NCBI GenBank assembly: GCA_028290125.1
Contig: JAQGKM010000226.1
Coordinates: forward strand, 1 to 8,519
Direction of reading: 5' to 3'
Length of the DNA stretch: 8,519 bases
From: Hyphomicrobiales bacterium
GTDB lineage: Bacteria; Pseudomonadota; Alphaproteobacteria; Rhizobiales; Beijerinckiaceae
Below the pieces are notes generated by a model, which saw nothing but the letters and a program-made list of their open reading frames with translations, searched no databases and was not told where the DNA came from. A program made the position numbers and the translations under genes. Shown piece after piece: positions 6,758 to 8,519 of the stretch; within the stretch, counting starts at the first letter, position 1; the number at the start of each line of letters is the position of its first letter.

Positions 6758-8029
6758 TCAATCTTTGGCAGTAAATTTCGTCCAGAAATAAAGGGATGCG
6801 CCCAAATTCAGCAGCCCCAGCAGGATCAGGAGTTGCGGTTCACTCAAGCCAACGAACGCCGATTGCAGCAAAGCCGTCACCAATGTGGCGCCGACCATGT
6901 AAAGCGAACTCACAATATTGACGCCCGCGATGACGCGCGCGCGCCGGGCTTCCTTCGCCCATGCCTGCACGGCGGCGAAGGCCGGCACCACGAACAAGCC
7001 TGCGGCGGCCGCGAGACCCGTGACGTCGATGGCGATCCGCAGTCCGGCGCCGCTCTCGAAGAACTCGAACAGCGAGACCGAAGCCGTGGTGCGCGTGAGG
7101 CCGGACGTTGCGAGCCCGAGATCGATGAGGAAACCCGCCATCGCCAGGGCTGCGATGGGCGTGGGCGTCAGCCAGATGCGTCCGTGCGCGATGATCGCCG
7201 CCAGCAGCGATCCGACGGCGATGCCGATCGCAAACATCGCATTCACGGCAGTTTCGACCGCGATGCCGCCGCCGATGCGCTGCTTGATCAGCACCGGCAC
7301 GAGCGACAGCGAGACGGCGCCGACCAGCCAGAACCAGCTCACCGCCTGCGCACCGGTCCAGATGCGTGGATCGAGCTTCAGCTCGGCGACGCAGCGCCAA
7401 GTCGAGCGAAAGATGTTGCGGTCGGGTCGCAGGCCGGGCGCGCCCGCCGATGTCGCGGGAATGAACAGACTCGCGCCGTAGCAAAGAGCGGCGATGACCA
7501 TCAACTGCGTGGTGACGCCGAGCGCCGACCTGTCGTGTCCCGCCGCGAGGCCACCGAAGATGATGCCGCCGAGTATGGCCACGAAGGTCGCGCCTTCGAT
7601 CAGCGCATTGCCTGCCGGCAATTCCTCGCGTGCGAGATGATCGGGCAGGATGCCGTATTTCACCGGCGTGAACAGCGCGGCGATGATTCCGAGTCCGACC
7701 AGCGCTCCGTAGAGCATCGGCAAGGATGCGAGCGCGAAGCCCGCGGCGGCGACCATCTGGACGAAGATCTCCGCAAATTTCAGTCGCCGCGCGATCATCG
7801 CCTTGTCGTGCGCATCGGCCCATTCGCCGCCGAGCGCCGACAGGAAGATCGACGGCAGCATGAACAGCGCGATGGCGAGCGTCACCAGCGGCCCGGCATG
7901 CTCGTCGCCAAGCCTGAACAGGATCAGCAGCACGAGCATGTTGCGAACGTAATTGTCGTTGAAGGCCGAAAAGAACTGGCTGACGAACAGAGGCGCGAAG
8001 CGTCGCGAGGTGATCAGGCGTCGAAACAT
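6758..8029 (-). CDS. Major facilitator superfamily transporter, LplT-like
   Basis: A 423-aa inner-membrane protein with around a dozen hydrophobic segments over its whole length. It resembles LplT, the lysophospholipid flippase, and the transporter domain of Aas-type fusions. The signs are FAPLFVSQFFSAFNDN at 11-26, a motif-A-like loop GEWADAHDKAMIARRLK at 68-84, PVKYGILPDHL...AGNALIEG at 122-146, and GLFVVPAFAAVQ with RARVIAGVNIVSSLYMV at 344-378. The family is seen by motif; the substrate is inference, because related MFS proteins carry other solutes. In many bacteria this domain is fused to, or next to, an acyltransferase and an acyl-ACP synthetase. Here it stands alone and no such gene is in the window. 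The frame stays open to 8164, but the residues before the ATG at 8029 are arginine-rich out-of-frame translation of the CDF gene. The ATG has GAGGT 7 nt upstream and starts just before the first membrane segment. It is 5 nt downstream of the CDF stop, so it is probably co-transcribed. Confidence 0.88.
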   Translation of the reverse strand: MFRRLITSRRFAPLFVSQFFSAFNDNYVRNMLVLLILFRLGDEHAGPLVTLAIALFMLPSIFLSALGGEWADAHDKAMIARRLKFAEIFVQMVAAAGFALASLPMLYGALVGLGIIAALFTPVKYGILPDHLAREELPAGNALIEGATFVAILGGIIFGGLAAGHDRSALGVTTQLMVIAALCYGASLFIPATSAGAPGLRPDRNIFRSTWRCVAELKLDPRIWTGAQAVSWFWLVGAVSLSLVPVLIKQRIGGGIAVETAVNAMFAIGIAVGSLLAAIIAHGRIWLTPTPIAALAMAGFLIDLGLATSGLTRTTASVSLFEFFESGAGLRIAIDVTGLAAAAGLFVVPAFAAVQAWAKEARRARVIAGVNIVSSLYMVGATLVTALLQSAFVGLSEPQLLILLGLLNLGASLYFWTKFTAKD

Positions 8030-8034
8030 TGCGT

Positions 8035-8519
8035 CTACCTCGGCAGCGGGTCGGCGTGGCCGACGACCCGCACGACGCCTTCCATCCGCGCCCGCAACCT
8101 TCGATCGAGTTGATCGACCGCTTCGTGCACATCGTGGACGGAAAGCGTCGGGTCGACGCGGCAATGATAGTTCACGACGAGTCCTGACGACGTCTGACGC
8201 GCGCGCACGAAATGCACGTCCTTGACGATGCCGCCTTGATCCGCGCCTTCGATCAGGAGGCGCTTGATGTCGGCCGTGGCGTGCTCCGGAAGATCCTCGC
8301 CCGCGAGTTCCTCGGCCTCGAGCGGCTCGATATGGGTCTCGATCTCGATCTCCTCGCCAACTTCCGCCGAGATGGATTCTTCCAGCGCCGTTGCGATGTC
8401 GTGCGCGTCGCCATGCTGCATCTGCGCATCGAGTTCGAGGTCGAGACTGATCGACACCTTTCCGGCGACATGCTGGATGGTGATGTGGTGGACGGCGAGG
8501 CGCCGCCGCGCGGCGATCA
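8035..8519 (-). CDS. Cation diffusion facilitator (CDF) metal transporter, C-terminal end (5' part outside window)
   Basis: About 160 residues are visible and the frame stays open to the right edge, so the membrane domain lies outside. CDF proteins exchange Zn2+, Fe2+, Mn2+ or similar ions for protons and dimerise through a cytoplasmic metal-binding C-terminal domain. Two such domains appear in tandem. The second (about 8050-8232) shows H at 8212-8214, then H, H, H and D at intervals of 16, 13, 23 and 2 residues. That is nearly the pattern of E. coli YiiP H232, H248, H261, H283 and D285 (16, 13, 22, 2). The first (from the edge to about 8325) starts from H at 8488-8490 and has H, D, H, H, E at exactly the same intervals as the second. 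An acidic linker (EAEELAGEDLPEHA) joins them. The GTG at 8457 is not a real start, because typical domain sequence (RRRLAVHHITIQHVAGK) precedes it. The metal cannot be named from this part. It is the first visible gene of a unit with the MFS transporter. Confidence 0.88.
   Translation of the reverse strand, partial: IAARRRLAVHHITIQHVAGKVSISLDLELDAQMQHGDAHDIATALEESISAEVGEEIEIETHIEPLEAEELAGEDLPEHATADIKRLLIEGADQGGIVKDVHFVRARQTSSGLVVNYHCRVDPTLSVHDVHEAVDQLDRRLRARMEGVVRVVGHADPLPR
8037..8041 (-). promoter_or_regulatory. Ribosome-binding site of the MFS gene, overlapping the CDF stop codon
   Basis: GAGGT on the minus strand sits 7 nt before the ATG at 8029. Its last base is the first base of the TAG stop (8037-8035) of the upstream CDF gene. 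Ribosomes finishing the CDF protein would therefore cover the next start, which points to translational coupling. It also fixes the MFS start at 8029. Confidence 0.75.

Noticed and set aside
6833..8132. Long open frames antisense to the MFS gene (6833-8113, +) and in another minus-strand frame over it (6840-8132)
   Set aside because: The MFS frame has the membrane segments and LplT-like motifs. The other frames give arginine-rich sequence without domains.
8035..8457. A separate small protein of 140 aa starting at GTG 8457
   Set aside because: The frame continues upstream to the window edge with sequence that completes the first CDF C-terminal domain, including its first metal-ligand histidine. 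The GTG is an internal valine codon.
1..8519. Search for CRISPR repeats, tRNA genes, rRNA, insertion-sequence ends, toxin-antitoxin pairs or defence genes
   Set aside because: None was seen on reading either strand. The window is nearly filled by five housekeeping-type genes of similar composition, and no multi-gene novel system can be supported.

Overview
This window looks like ordinary, high-GC chromosomal sequence from an alphaproteobacterium, most likely of the Hyphomicrobiales (Rhizobiales). This is inferred from the strongly GC-rich third codon positions, from the PleC/DivJ-type (PdhS-family) sensor kinase, and from how closely the GlnE and PepN proteins resemble alphaproteobacterial forms. 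There are five protein genes, two of them cut by the window edges. I see no mobile element, CRISPR array, tRNA, rRNA or sign of recent transfer.

Layout: the left end holds the C-terminal part of glnE on the + strand (1-1583), the enzyme that adenylylates glutamine synthetase. Its stop codon directly abuts the stop codon of a convergent minus-strand gene for a membrane-bound, two-PAS sensor histidine kinase (1584-3866). Upstream of the kinase, also on the minus strand, lies pepN (4049-6697), an M1 zinc aminopeptidase. Then come an LplT-like major facilitator transporter (6758-8029) and the C-terminal end of a cation diffusion facilitator (CDF) metal transporter (8035-8519, running off the right edge). 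The CDF and MFS genes are only 5 nt apart, and the MFS ribosome-binding site overlaps the CDF stop codon, so they are almost certainly one coupled transcription unit. A hairpin separates MFS from pepN. A convincing intrinsic terminator follows pepN, so the kinase probably has its own promoter.

The genes do not form one pathway. They cover nitrogen regulation (glnE), probable cell-cycle or polarity signalling (the kinase), peptide turnover (pepN), membrane lipid or solute transport (MFS) and metal efflux (CDF). The parts most worth a second look are two. The 117-bp leader of the kinase gene has two hairpins, one masking the ribosome-binding site, a CtrA-like TTAA-N7-TTGAC box and three clustered GANTC sites. 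The CDF protein has a duplicated metal-binding C-terminal domain with an identical ligand spacing in both copies. I did not find an undescribed multi-gene system here.
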